Positions 44,621-53,683 of a stretch of 64,000 bases of DNA are shown one piece after another. Every line of letters starts with the position of its first letter. The stretch's first letter is position 1. The translations under genes were made by a program, and so were the position numbers. The notes beneath the pieces are model-generated. The model saw only the letters and a list, made by a program, of their open reading frames with translations. It ran no database searches and was not told the origin of the DNA. Source of the stretch: Polyangia bacterium. Lineage in GTDB: Bacteria > Myxococcota_A > Polyangia > Polyangiales > JAUICN01. The DNA lies in contig JAUICN010000007.1 in NCBI GenBank assembly GCA_030427835.1, forward strand, positions 1-64,000, written 5' to 3'.

Positions 44621-45784
44621 ATGGTCCACCCTCCTCAGATCATGGTGGACCGGGTAGCACCGCTAGAGCGCTGGTTGGCTCGTAAGTCATTTTTTCTCCT
44701 TGGGCCTAGACAGACAGGAAAGAGTACGCTGCTTCGGGAAAAGCTACCGGGCGCAACGTACATCGACCTATTGCACACCGACGTGGCTCGCCTGTTTCAA
44801 GCTCACCCTGAACGGCTTCGGGAACAGGCCCCCTTGTTTCGCGATACGGTGGTTATCGATGAGATTCAGAAGGTGCCTGCATTGCTGGATGAGGTGCAAT
44901 CACTCTTGGATCGAAATCGATCGTTGCGCTTTGTCCTTACGGGAAGCAGCGCTCGCAAGTTGCGACGAGGTCAGGTCAATCTACTTGGGGGACGGGCGCA
45001 CACACGACGGCTATTCCCTTTTGTGTCGGCTGAGCTGGGTTACGACGGTTGGGAATCTCGTTTGCATACAGGCTCCTTACCTGGCGTGTACGCGGCGGAA
45101 GATGCTTTTGAAGATTTGGAAATGTATGTGGGTAGCTACCTTCGAGAAGAGATTGCTGCAGAGGGGTTGGCCCGTTCTGTGGGGTCGTTCTCTAGGTTTC
45201 TGGAAATCGCAGCCTTGAGTAACGCGGAGCAGATCAACTACAGCAAGATCGCAAGTGATGCAGGTTTGCCAGCTAGCACGGTGCGAGAGTATTTCCAGAT
45301 TTTGGAAGACACGTTGATTGCTCATCGGTTGCCTTCCACGAAGGAAGCCAAAGGCAGAAAGGTGGTTGCGCGGCCTAAGTTCTATTTTGTGGATGTGGGT
45401 TTGGTGCACGCGCTGCTAGGAGTGCGAAAGCTCAATCCGCATACTGCCGCTTATGGGAAGGCGCTGGAGCAGTTGATTTTCTCTGAGCTTCAGGCGTACC
45501 TGAGTTACCGTGGTCGACCCGAGGTGTTGAGCTATTGGCGAACACACACTCAACAGGAGGTTGATTTCTGTGTGGGCAGCGACCTAGCCATTGAGGTGAA
45601 GGCCAGCACAAATCTGTCTAGGCGAGACTTCCGGAGTTTGATGGCGTTGAAAGAGGACTTGCCTACACGCCGATCCATTGTGGTGTGTAGGGAAAACCAG
45701 CCACGGGTACATGAATCTGGGGTCGAGATTATGCCAGTAAGCTACTTTCTGGAGGCATTGTGGGGCGACGAACTGTTTCTGTAG
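44621..45784 (+). CDS. AAA_14 / DUF4143 ATPase
   Basis: 387 residues. N-terminal AAA_14 domain with Walker A GPRQTGKST at 28-36, Walker B VVIDEIQKVP and sensor FVLTGSSARKLRRG. C-terminal DUF4143 with a winged-helix-like IASDAGLPASTVREYFQILE and a nuclease-like end (VDFCVGSDLAIEVKAS), in which the D and ExK are reminiscent of PD-(D/E)xK enzymes. Such proteins are widespread, dispersed and of uncertain role; some are linked to mobile or defence contexts. Start taken at 44621; an ATG at 44642 is possible. The gene is preceded by three 32-bp palindromic repeats and overlaps the following protease gene by 25 bases. Confidence 0.88.
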   Translation: MVHPPQIMVDRVAPLERWLARKSFFLLGPRQTGKSTLLREKLPGATYIDLLHTDVARLFQAHPERLREQAPLFRDTVVIDEIQKVPALLDEVQSLLDRNRSLRFVLTGSSARKLRRGQVNLLGGRAHTRRLFPFVSAELGYDGWESRLHTGSLPGVYAAEDAFEDLEMYVGSYLREEIAAEGLARSVGSFSRFLEIAALSNAEQINYSKIASDAGLPASTVREYFQILEDTLIAHRLPSTKEAKGRKVVARPKFYFVDVGLVHALLGVRKLNPHTAAYGKALEQLIFSELQAYLSYRGRPEVLSYWRTHTQQEVDFCVGSDLAIEVKASTNLSRRDFRSLMALKEDLPTRRSIVVCRENQPRVHESGVEIMPVSYFLEALWGDELFL

Positions 45785-46461
45785 TTGTGGTGTTGGTGTG
45801 TTTGGGTTGTTCCATTGCTGCTTTTGCGCAGTCCACTGATTCTTTTGCGCAGTCCACTGATTTTTTTGTTCAGCCCACGACGCCCACGCCTACCACAGCA
45901 CTTCGGGCGAGGGTGTTTCAGGTGAGGCCGTTCGTGGCCCGGGTGGATGGGGAACCGGTGGTGGACGAGGATTGGTTGAACGCACAGATCGCTGAGGCCA
46001 ACCGGGTTTTTGAGCCGGCAGGCATTCAGTTCCGTTTGGGTGATGTGGTGCCTATTGGCGAGCAGCACGCTCGGCTGGAGCGCCGTAGGGATCGCCATGC
46101 CCTGGGCCAGTTCATGGGTACGGGGGTGATTCACTGGTTTGTGGTGGGGTTCTTGAGAGATGTGGATGATCCCACAGTGACACGACGTGGCGTGCATTGG
46201 AGACCCAAGGGTTATTCGAAAAAGGGAGAGCCCCGAAAGCACTTTGTGGTCGTGGCGAAATACGCCCGCCCCCATGTGCTAGCCCACGAACTCGGCCACT
46301 TCTTTGGGAACCGAACTCACCCGGAGATCGAAGGCAACATCATGAGTTACCTGCCAAGTGACGCCCCCCGTTCATTCAACCTGGCGCAGCTGCAACGCAT
46401 TCGATTCTTTGCTCAGCGCTTTGCAAATACCGGTGAACTTGCCGTTGGGAATATGGAGTAG
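45760..46461 (+). CDS. Secreted metzincin-like zinc protease
   Basis: 233 residues from a GTG at 45760, 4 bases after GGAGG inside the preceding gene. A signal peptide ends near AFAQ. The zinc site HELGHFFGNRTH is at 176-187, giving His176, Glu177, His180 and probably His187; a metzincin Met-turn follows at 193-197 (NIMSY). The third His is one residue later than in the usual metzincin spacing HExxHxxGxxH. The region after the signal peptide has seven-residue repeats (AFAQSTD, SFAQSTD, FFVQPTT). Likely extracellular or periplasmic protease. Coupling to the ATPase gene may be incidental. Confidence 0.8.
   Translation: MGRRTVSVVVVLVCLGCSIAAFAQSTDSFAQSTDFFVQPTTPTPTTALRARVFQVRPFVARVDGEPVVDEDWLNAQIAEANRVFEPAGIQFRLGDVVPIGEQHARLERRRDRHALGQFMGTGVIHWFVVGFLRDVDDPTVTRRGVHWRPKGYSKKGEPRKHFVVVAKYARPHVLAHELGHFFGNRTHPEIEGNIMSYLPSDAPRSFNLAQLQRIRFFAQRFANTGELAVGNME
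45821..45862. repeat. 21-bp tandem duplication at the signal cleavage site
   Basis: CTTTTGCGCAGTCCACTGATT occurs at 45821-45841 and again at 45842-45862, with a degenerate third part after it. It duplicates the AFAQ/SFAQ segment of the zinc protease, so two possible signal peptidase sites lie in tandem. Confidence 0.9.
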
Positions 46462-46488
46462 GGGAGAGACCTGTTTTAGGAACTGGCG

Positions 46489-47826
46489 CTATTGATAGGC
46501 TTCGTGCACGCACTGTGCGAGTAAGCTTTCTGTTTTCTGCCTGCACGATACTGCGTTGCCCCTTTTTTTCATGCAGATGTCGTACTCGTCAAAGTACTCA
46601 AACAGGCAGTCCTGGATGGTGAGGTGTTCTTGTGCCCATGCGGCTTCTCGTTCAGCCCATGGGAGTTCTAGGTAACGGGAGAAATCCTCCATGAGTTGCA
46701 GCGTGTATTGTTCGGCTTTCGGATCGAGCGGAGGTGGCTTCTTTTCCTTCGCTTTTTTCTTTGGCGGTTCAATTGGCTCTTGCTTTTTAGGGCGATTGTT
46801 TGTGAACTCCTCCACAGGATCTTTCCCTTCATTCCATTGGCGGAGTATGTACCCAACGACCGCGCCCAACTCGTGCTTGTAGCGTCGAAGGTAGGTCGCT
46901 CTTGTAAATGGCTTGGCGCAAAGGGCATTCACGGTGCTTTGTGGTGTGTAGAGTTCTCGTGTTCGTGTGACTTCACAGCGCTCCATGACGAGGTTGTTCA
47001 TGTCGGAGATCCCCCGACCTTCCACATGGTACAGATATGCCATCGTGTCGTAGAGATCGCGCTTCATTCCCTCGGAGGATTTCACCATGGCTTTGATCAG
47101 GTAGAGATCGAGCTCTCCGTTCTCGTTTGTTTTTGGTCTATTGGGGTAGATGTCAAAAAAGTTCCAAATCATGAGGGTGAGCAGGTATCTCCGTAGGGTT
47201 TTTTTGATGTCCGCACTGGTCTTCTCTTCCCAGGCCTGGATGTTTTGCGGATCCGAATACCAACGCAACGCATCCCTCTCTTGCATATTTGTTGGGTTGG
47301 CCGGAGGAGGAAGGTGATCTCTTAGTTGTTGAGCATTTTTGGATACACCGTTGGGTGTGGGAAGATCGTGTTTGAACTGACGATGAAAAAAAAGAATGCC
47401 GGAAACCTCGACCCAATCTTTGGTCACTTTGGCCTTAAACGCGGTAGGGCCCTGTGCTTCTTTGATGCCCAGGCAGGGGTCGCCCGTTTTAGGTTTTTCC
47501 TTGAAGTAGCCCACCCCGATCTGATCGGTTCTTTGGTATCGAAGAACGTAGCGGGTTTCTTTTTCGTTTTCGACGGCAAACGTCACCGGTATGGCGTAGG
47601 CATTCTTGTTTGCGCCACGGTAGATGCACGAGAGTTCAAACCGATTCGACGTTTCTAGTTGTACCGTGAGGTCGATGGGCTTGTGCTTGCGCCAGTCGTT
47701 CAAACTCTTGGAGGTGGGGTGTTCTCCTCCTAGGTTTGCTGTGCAGGATAGCTGCAATGCTGCGGCGGCCAGGATTGGGTATGGGTTTCGGGGGGTCACA
47801 GTGCTGGAGGCTTGAGCAAGTCCCAT
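46489..47826 (-). CDS. Lipoprotein with twin Cx10C end, one-module form
   Basis: 445 residues from ATG 47826; signal ending in LQLSC. One beta-type module opens the mature protein (LSCIYRGANKNAYAIPVTF ... YFKEKPKTGDPCLG), the same C...C pattern seen twice in each large relative upstream. A helical region follows, then a basic Pro/Lys linker (PPKKKAKEKKPPP) and the C-terminal pair CLFEYFDEYDIC (Cx10C) and CRQKTESLLAQC (Cx10C). It is the last and smallest gene of the minus-strand family run 55915-46489. Unknown function; probably outer-envelope. Confidence 0.75.
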   Translation of the reverse strand: MGLAQASSTVTPRNPYPILAAAALQLSCTANLGGEHPTSKSLNDWRKHKPIDLTVQLETSNRFELSCIYRGANKNAYAIPVTFAVENEKETRYVLRYQRTDQIGVGYFKEKPKTGDPCLGIKEAQGPTAFKAKVTKDWVEVSGILFFHRQFKHDLPTPNGVSKNAQQLRDHLPPPANPTNMQERDALRWYSDPQNIQAWEEKTSADIKKTLRRYLLTLMIWNFFDIYPNRPKTNENGELDLYLIKAMVKSSEGMKRDLYDTMAYLYHVEGRGISDMNNLVMERCEVTRTRELYTPQSTVNALCAKPFTRATYLRRYKHELGAVVGYILRQWNEGKDPVEEFTNNRPKKQEPIEPPKKKAKEKKPPPLDPKAEQYTLQLMEDFSRYLELPWAEREAAWAQEHLTIQDCLFEYFDEYDICMKKRGNAVSCRQKTESLLAQCVHEAYQ

Positions 47827-48086
47827 ACCAATGGTGCCCCGGGTGTCTGACGGACCATGGGCTGTACGGTTCTCAGCGGCGCTTGGGTCCCTACACCCCA
47901 TGTTTGACGCCCAAACTCCCTAGCTTTTGGCCGCCCTAGACAATGCCAGGCAACGCAACTCACTAGGTGTTTGTATCCGTGGGTAGCCCTGCCGGATAGC
48001 CTTGCCGGGTAGCCTCTACTGGCCACTCCAGTTTATGGCGTACCCCCCAGCCATTCGTTTTCGGCCCACTGACCGAAGCACGCGTC
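47827..48086. other. Intergenic region within the lipoprotein run
   Basis: 260 bases between two minus-strand family genes. The only structure noted is a small imperfect tandem repeat around 47981-48022 (GGGTAGCCCTGCCGG, ATAGCCTTGCCGG, GTAGCCTCTACTGG). A promoter for the 46489 gene may lie here. No RNA gene seen. Confidence 0.4.
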
Positions 48087-50219
48087 CTAGTGGCGTGTGG
48101 AATGTTGGGCACTGCTGAGGCATTCCGAAAAAATTTGAAGGCCTGCTTGTTTGCAGCGTAGATGGTTCACTGTGGTGTTTATGCATCTGTCGTAGGCGGT
48201 GTAGGCCTGACCTAAGCAATGCCGCACCGTTGGATGTGAGATGCTTTTGGAAATCTCTTCCTGGGTGTTGGAGTTCGATGCATCTAGCCAGGCGTCGCAT
48301 TGTTTGATCCAATCGCTGATATTTTCTACGGGTATCCTTTGCTGTGGTGGGCGGTCAGGTAGGGTACTACCCAGATTGTTGCGCGTCGTATCGCAGAGGT
48401 GCTTTGTGATGGAACCTAGAATCGTGTTGCCTTTCAATCCTGTGGGCAGACGATCAACGGGTTTGCAAAAGTTCTTCTCCTCCTCATGTGTGATCCACCC
48501 CTGCGCCCTTACCGCTTCACACAGGCCATACATGAGGTTTGTCACACTTCCACATGTTCCTGCCAGCTTTGCAAGGTTGTATCGAAAATGATCGTCCAGA
48601 TCGTAGCCTATCTCTTGGGAAATTTGCTGGAAGGGCTGTATGTGCCCGTCGCCGTCATGGGTACGTGTGTCGCCACGGAGTCTCGCAACATAAAGACCAA
48701 TGACCATGGTAATCAGTTCTCTTCGGGCGGCTCGTTCCATGGATTCCAATATGTTGCCCATGCGCTCCTTTCGATACGATTGCTCGTATTGAAGCCGCCT
48801 TTTTTCCTCTGCTCTTTCTCGAAATTCATCCGTCCATAGCGGCGTTACAAATTCCCAAAGTTCGTTCAGATTCGCATTCAATATGTTGCGGGAAAGTGTT
48901 CGGTCCGTCTCTAGGTTGGCCTGTCGCCGAGCCTCTTGCATTATTTGAGCCATTACCACATTTGTGAAGATGGTTTTATCCATGGGATAAGGGTGCTCCC
49001 TAAGGAAGCCCCGGCAATGATCCAAGGGTTGAGGTGGGCGGATATGGGCGCCGTATCCTTCGTAGTCTCCTGCACGAAAATGATTGAGATAGATTTCTGA
49101 TCCGCGGTTGATCGGTTTACCGGGGCCTGCCTCCCAGCTAAAACGATACACCGTTGTGGGAGGTGCATTTTTTTCGCTGTATGTCTTGTACGAACAAAGC
49201 ATATGCTCTGTTTCCACATTGAGCTCGATACTTTTGATCAAGGGTCGGTACTCAGGTGTTCTGTACACCACGTCGTCCATGCAGTACTGAATAACAGACT
49301 CTTCGATGTCGGAACGTCGCTGGGGCCCCTCGCAAAAGGATTCGAGATCTTCTTGGGTGATAAAGCTTGCAGCCTTTGCGGCTTTGCATGTGTGGCGAAT
49401 TTGGAACGCAATCTTGTTGCAGGTTTCCTTGTCTTTTTTGGGGTAGCTATCGACCACTTCTTCAATGGTGAATGGGCTGATGCTGTTGATCGTGGAAACG
49501 AGTTCCCTTCTGCTTTTTTCGCTTTTTACGCGTACGAGAAGCCTTTGTTGTACGTAGAGATAAGCAAACCGTGCGTATGCGGCACGGGTCAATGCGGTTT
49601 GCAAATCATCCTGTAGCGGTGTGATCAAACTTTGTGCAAGCCGCAGTGACGCTGCCACTTCTTGAGGTATGGCATCGGCCAGTTTGCTTCCGGTGTTCTC
49701 TAGGATTTTGTATCGAATGAATCGATCGGGAGCGGTGCCGGGATTCAGGGACTGTTCTAGGCTTCTTTGCAACCAGTTGTTGAGACGAGAGTGCAGTCTT
49801 CCTTGTTGATCTGGGTCATAGCCTTTGCACGGATACCTCGGTGTAGGCTTTTCTTGGAACAGACCGCCGCCGTAGGTATCTTCTGTGATTTTGTGTTTGG
49901 ATATCCAGGTGTGAAAACGGCTGTATCGTCCTCGAACGACCGCGGTAAAGCCCAATGGTAGAAGTGAAGATGATCGATCCTTCTTCTGTTTGTTCCTCAA
50001 GATAGTACAAGTTGTGAACTCTACGGGGCCGATCTCTACTTCTTTTATTCGTAGTGACTCTAGTTCAGGAAACTCTCTGAACTTCACGGACGGTTGGGCG
50101 GGTTCAAATGTGCAACCGGACAACGCGAGCAAAAGTACATGAAGTAGGTACGTTGTGACGGCGCCCCATGGTTTCTCTAGTCTGAACGATGGTTTTTTTA
50201 ACGGGCTGAATCTATTCAT
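48087..50219 (-). CDS. Large two-module lipoprotein with Cx10C helices (paralog 1)
   Basis: About 710 residues from ATG 50219 (MNRFSPLKKP); lipobox ALSGC. Two repeats of the same plan. Module 1: beta part from TTCTILRN to LFQEKPTPRYPCKG, then helices ending CNKIAFQIRHTC ... C. Module 2: beta part from MLCSYKTY through YRFSWEAGPG to IRPPQPLDHCRGF, then helices ending CGSVTNLMYGLC and GWITHEEEKNFC. The chain closes with CLGQAYTAYDRC and CKQAGLQIFSEC. Its start overlaps the stop of the broken relative upstream in ATGA. No known family recognised. Confidence 0.78.
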   Translation of the reverse strand: MNRFSPLKKPSFRLEKPWGAVTTYLLHVLLLALSGCTFEPAQPSVKFREFPELESLRIKEVEIGPVEFTTCTILRNKQKKDRSSSLLPLGFTAVVRGRYSRFHTWISKHKITEDTYGGGLFQEKPTPRYPCKGYDPDQQGRLHSRLNNWLQRSLEQSLNPGTAPDRFIRYKILENTGSKLADAIPQEVAASLRLAQSLITPLQDDLQTALTRAAYARFAYLYVQQRLLVRVKSEKSRRELVSTINSISPFTIEEVVDSYPKKDKETCNKIAFQIRHTCKAAKAASFITQEDLESFCEGPQRRSDIEESVIQYCMDDVVYRTPEYRPLIKSIELNVETEHMLCSYKTYSEKNAPPTTVYRFSWEAGPGKPINRGSEIYLNHFRAGDYEGYGAHIRPPQPLDHCRGFLREHPYPMDKTIFTNVVMAQIMQEARRQANLETDRTLSRNILNANLNELWEFVTPLWTDEFRERAEEKRRLQYEQSYRKERMGNILESMERAARRELITMVIGLYVARLRGDTRTHDGDGHIQPFQQISQEIGYDLDDHFRYNLAKLAGTCGSVTNLMYGLCEAVRAQGWITHEEEKNFCKPVDRLPTGLKGNTILGSITKHLCDTTRNNLGSTLPDRPPQQRIPVENISDWIKQCDAWLDASNSNTQEEISKSISHPTVRHCLGQAYTAYDRCINTTVNHLRCKQAGLQIFSECLSSAQHSTRH

Positions 50220-51495
50220 TGGTCTTCGTTGATGGTTGTGAGGCAATCGTGGAGGGTTCGGGTGGCGACGTCTTTGCAGTGGGGGTGGGAGGATGTGCCC
50301 TCCATGCAGGCGTCGTATCGTATGAAAGCGTTTTTTAGGCAGCTTTGAACTTCATCGTTTGCAATGGCGTGAAACGCGCGGTTCCGGGCTTCTGTTTGGG
50401 AGGAGCCCATCCAGTGCTCGAACTGTTCCACCAGTTCCCGTGCGTTCATTGTTGAATAGCGGTCGTCCATGTAGCTTTGGGTACCCAATCGGGAGTTGGC
50501 GAGAATCTCAGACTGGGTCTCAGGGCTTCTCCATAGGGGCCCGACCACAGTCCATAGTTTGTTGAGGGCGAAATTCGCCTGGCTTGAAGCAAATGGGTGC
50601 TGGGTGGGCAACCCGGTTAGTTCCTTTGCGGGCCAGGTTACCTTTCGCATGATGTGGCCACCCATGGTCATGGGGCGTTGGCCTTGCTCGATCGGCCTGA
50701 ACTCACCTAGGCAGTTTGTACCGTGGGACGGAGGATCGAGGTGAAACCCCATTCCGTGAGTCAAGTTGTTTCCGTGATAGGTCAGGAACACGCGGCCGTT
50801 CTGAACCGCAGGTGTTTCGCCGGAGGCGGCCCAACGGAACCGGTAGATTGTCATGTGCGGCCAGTTTTCGGCCAGGTAGTTCGCGGTGGAACAGCGGGTG
50901 GAGTGTTGTTGTATTTCAAACTGCACCCGGCGGATGAGGGGTGCGTATTGGGGTTTCCGGTTGAGGATTCGTTCTCGGCAGTAGGCACGCACAGCCTGCT
51001 CAATATCGGCTTTGCCTGTTTCTGTTTTCGTGCAGCAGGTCGCGTAGGTCTGTTCTGTTACAAAGCCGGTCTTTTTTGCAATTTCACAACCCTCCCGTGC
51101 CGCAATGGCGACACGATTGCATTCGTGCCTGTCTTTGCCGTTTAGGCTTATGAAGAGTTCCTGTACCGTGATTGGGCTTTGGAGGTTTGCGGTCTCCACG
51201 AAACCAATCTGTTTGTTTTCCGAAACAATGCCGACTCGAATTCGCTGACGGAGATAGAGTTGTGCCAATCGAGATTTCGCGGATCTCAGGAGTGCCATTT
51301 CAAGATTCTCTTGCAGCCCTTCGGTTTCGTGCCTGCCCCAGTGGTGGGCGTGGGTACGGAGCTCGATTTGTGCGTGAAAGAAGGTGCTTCAAATGTGCAA
51401 GAGGATACGAGGGTACCCAGGCACAGCACGGTCAGGCGGTTTGTTTTTCTCCTGTGGTTTGTCGAGTGTCGGCTGGGTAGGTACTTCTGGGTCAT
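50216..51495 (-). pseudogene. Frameshifted, domain-deleted member of the two-module lipoprotein family
   Basis: From ATG 51495 a lipoprotein signal is read (lipobox VSSC, then TFEAPSF, as in paralog 1), but this frame stops at 51286 after KGCKRILKWHS. The continuation of the family sequence (EGLQENLEMALLRSAKSRLA) lies in another frame and runs to 50216: CNRVAIAAREGC helix, second beta part with YRFRWAASGE ... TNCLGEF, and the C-terminal CLKNAFIRYDAC and CKDVATRTLHDC. Relative to paralogs of about 710-740 residues, the first beta part and much of the second helical part are missing. So it combines a large deletion with a frameshift. Re-initiation at an internal start (51298) is possible, but without a signal peptide. 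Confidence 0.8.
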
Positions 51496-51504
51496 GTAAG
51501 TGCT

Positions 51505-53634
51505 CTAGTTTAGGCAGTCATAGAGGGTGCGTTCGGCCAGGCGGGCGCAGTACGGCTGATTGGAAATATCATCTGAAGACATGCAGGTTCTGTAGGCGCC
51601 GAAGTACTCTCGAAGGCATGCTTCCGCCGACGGATCCCTTAGCTTCCCCAAGGCGTCATTCTGTTGCTGTTCTGAGCTTCCGAGCCATGCGGAGTACTCT
51701 GCGATCAAGTCTGTTCCACGTATTTCCGTGGTGCTGTCGCTTCGCTGCTCTCGGGCTTCGGCGGGGTGTGGGATGGCCACTTCAATGTACCTGTCGCAAA
51801 TGTGTTTCAGGACGGAGTAGACGTGGGTTTTTCCTGGAACTCCGATGATGGGTTGTTCTGACTGGGTGCACCTTGCGTAGTGGGTTTGCTCAGAAATCCA
51901 TCCGTAGGTTTCGGCGCGTTTGCAGGTCTTGTAGGAGTCTTTCGCGATTGTGCTGCAGTGCTTGGAGATTTCCTTGTAGCCGTATTTGATGTGGTCGAAG
52001 AGGGAGTATTCGATCGCGTTTGCTGCGTCCATAAACGCGTCAAGGTGGTGGGTGTGGTGCAGGTGCTCAACCACGTCACCCCCTGTGTTGTTCAGGTAGA
52101 GTGCGATGATGAGTGTGAGCGCTTCGCGTCGTGCTTCGTATTCTAGCGCCTTTTCTATGGGATCCAGGATTTCCGCTCTACGTTCCTTTGAGCCGAGTCG
52201 CGCCCGTTTCCAATGTTCTTCTTCCGTAAGGGGTGGGTTCCATATGGGCATCACGAGGCCCCAAATGGGCTCCATGGTCGCGTTCAGTGTCGTGAGTACG
52301 AACCGTTGTGGCTCCGGCTGGGACGCGAGGCGACGCATTCCTTGCATCAGTTGGTTCAGGGTGTGGCCAGACATGATCTGTCGACGCTGGGTCGCGGGCA
52401 CCTTGGAGAATCTTCCCGTGCAGTTCGTACCGTACGCAGGGGTTTCCGTATGGAAACCGCGACCCAGTGTTTCCTGGTCGTTGTGCGCGCTTAGAAATAC
52501 ATCGCTGTTGTAGGTGCGCCCACCGCTTCCATGGAACTCCCAAGCCAGACGAAACACTGACATTTGTGGCCAGTTCGCTTCGTCAAAGTTTCTCAACGCG
52601 CAGGGTACGCGCCGGGCATGGGGGCGTATGGTGAGGTTAGAAACGAGCGGATCGTACGCGGTGACATTGGCAACGATTTCTTTTTTGCAGTAGTTCTCTA
52701 CGGCCCACTCCAGTTCGGTTTGGTTGTTTTGGTGGGCCCTGACGCAATACCGCGTGTGTTGTTCTGCGTTGATCCAATGATTGGCGTAGGCCCGTTCGCA
52801 CCCCGCAAGCACTCGGCTTGCAACGGCGGCGCAGTTATGTTGATGGGCCGACGATGTGTACGCCGCAAGTTGCTCGGTGATGGTGTAGGGCGATAGTACG
52901 TCTGCCTTTCGAGCGGCCGTCATCGGTGTGTGTTCCTCTGCGCTCCTCAGTTCCACATACCATTCCGAGTAGCGTGCAATGCCTGCGTGGACGAGGCTAT
53001 CTGTGGCTGCATCCTGAAACGCCTGGGTTTTCTGGCTGGGCCATTGGGGTTCGTCGCCACCGAGTTGTAGTTGCGGTACGGCGTCTGCAAGTTTGTGTAG
53101 GGCAACCCCTACCGGGTTCCACATGCGATGGCTCCCGTTTTCTGCCGTTGGGGCTGTGGCCTGCCGTAGACGTTGCTGGGTCCAGCTTCCGAGTACCTGA
53201 AATAGTCGGTCATCGTTGCTGTTTGGGTCCCAATTGCCGCGGCACCTGAAAGGGGCTTTGGGTTCCTTCTGAAAGATGTTTCCACGGTAACCTTTACCGG
53301 CGCTGTGTGCGTAGGCACTCGGATACTTGGAAACCCAGACTTGATGCCTTTGGGAAGTGCCTTGCACCACGGTAGTGAAAGCGAATGGAAACACAGTGGC
53401 TATCCTGTGAATGATTCCCTTTCCTTTGTCGTCGAGTCCCTGGCCCATGGTGCATTGCACAGGTTTGAAGGGCCCTACCTGAATATCTTCCACCCGTAGG
53501 GGCCAACCGCCCGTGATCGATTTTGTTGCCGGGGCGGAGCTTGCTGCGCAACTGGCTACCAGGAACGCCACCCACAGTACGGCTGGGTTTGTGTAAAATG
53601 GCGCTGAAACCTTGGATTTTCTAGGCTGGCCCAT
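51505..53634 (-). CDS. Large two-module lipoprotein with Cx10C helices (paralog 3)
   Basis: 709 residues; lipobox VASC near residue 29. Same layout as paralog 1: first beta part VQCTMGQGLDDKG ... FQKEPKAPFRCRG; helix pair CAAVASRVLAGC with NHWINAEQHTRYC; second beta part VPCALRNFDEANW, VFRLAWEFHG, FHTETPAYGTNCTGRF; helix pair CSTIAKDSYKTC with YGWISEQTHYARC; and the terminal hairpin CLREYFGAYRTC, CARLAERTLYDC. Cysteine spacing is kept almost exactly although the rest is diverged. It lies 49 bases after paralog 4 and 9 bases before the broken copy. Function unknown. Confidence 0.78.
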   Translation of the reverse strand: MGQPRKSKVSAPFYTNPAVLWVAFLVASCAASSAPATKSITGGWPLRVEDIQVGPFKPVQCTMGQGLDDKGKGIIHRIATVFPFAFTTVVQGTSQRHQVWVSKYPSAYAHSAGKGYRGNIFQKEPKAPFRCRGNWDPNSNDDRLFQVLGSWTQQRLRQATAPTAENGSHRMWNPVGVALHKLADAVPQLQLGGDEPQWPSQKTQAFQDAATDSLVHAGIARYSEWYVELRSAEEHTPMTAARKADVLSPYTITEQLAAYTSSAHQHNCAAVASRVLAGCERAYANHWINAEQHTRYCVRAHQNNQTELEWAVENYCKKEIVANVTAYDPLVSNLTIRPHARRVPCALRNFDEANWPQMSVFRLAWEFHGSGGRTYNSDVFLSAHNDQETLGRGFHTETPAYGTNCTGRFSKVPATQRRQIMSGHTLNQLMQGMRRLASQPEPQRFVLTTLNATMEPIWGLVMPIWNPPLTEEEHWKRARLGSKERRAEILDPIEKALEYEARREALTLIIALYLNNTGGDVVEHLHHTHHLDAFMDAANAIEYSLFDHIKYGYKEISKHCSTIAKDSYKTCKRAETYGWISEQTHYARCTQSEQPIIGVPGKTHVYSVLKHICDRYIEVAIPHPAEAREQRSDSTTEIRGTDLIAEYSAWLGSSEQQQNDALGKLRDPSAEACLREYFGAYRTCMSSDDISNQPYCARLAERTLYDCLN

Positions 53635-53683
53635 GGAGCTTGAGCATTCTCAGCAAGAACTGTGCTCAGGGGTTGGACCGTGT

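Noticed and set aside
47981-48022. Small tandem repeat as a regulatory array
   Set aside because: Only three imperfect units of 13-15 bases with differing lengths; too weak to claim a function.
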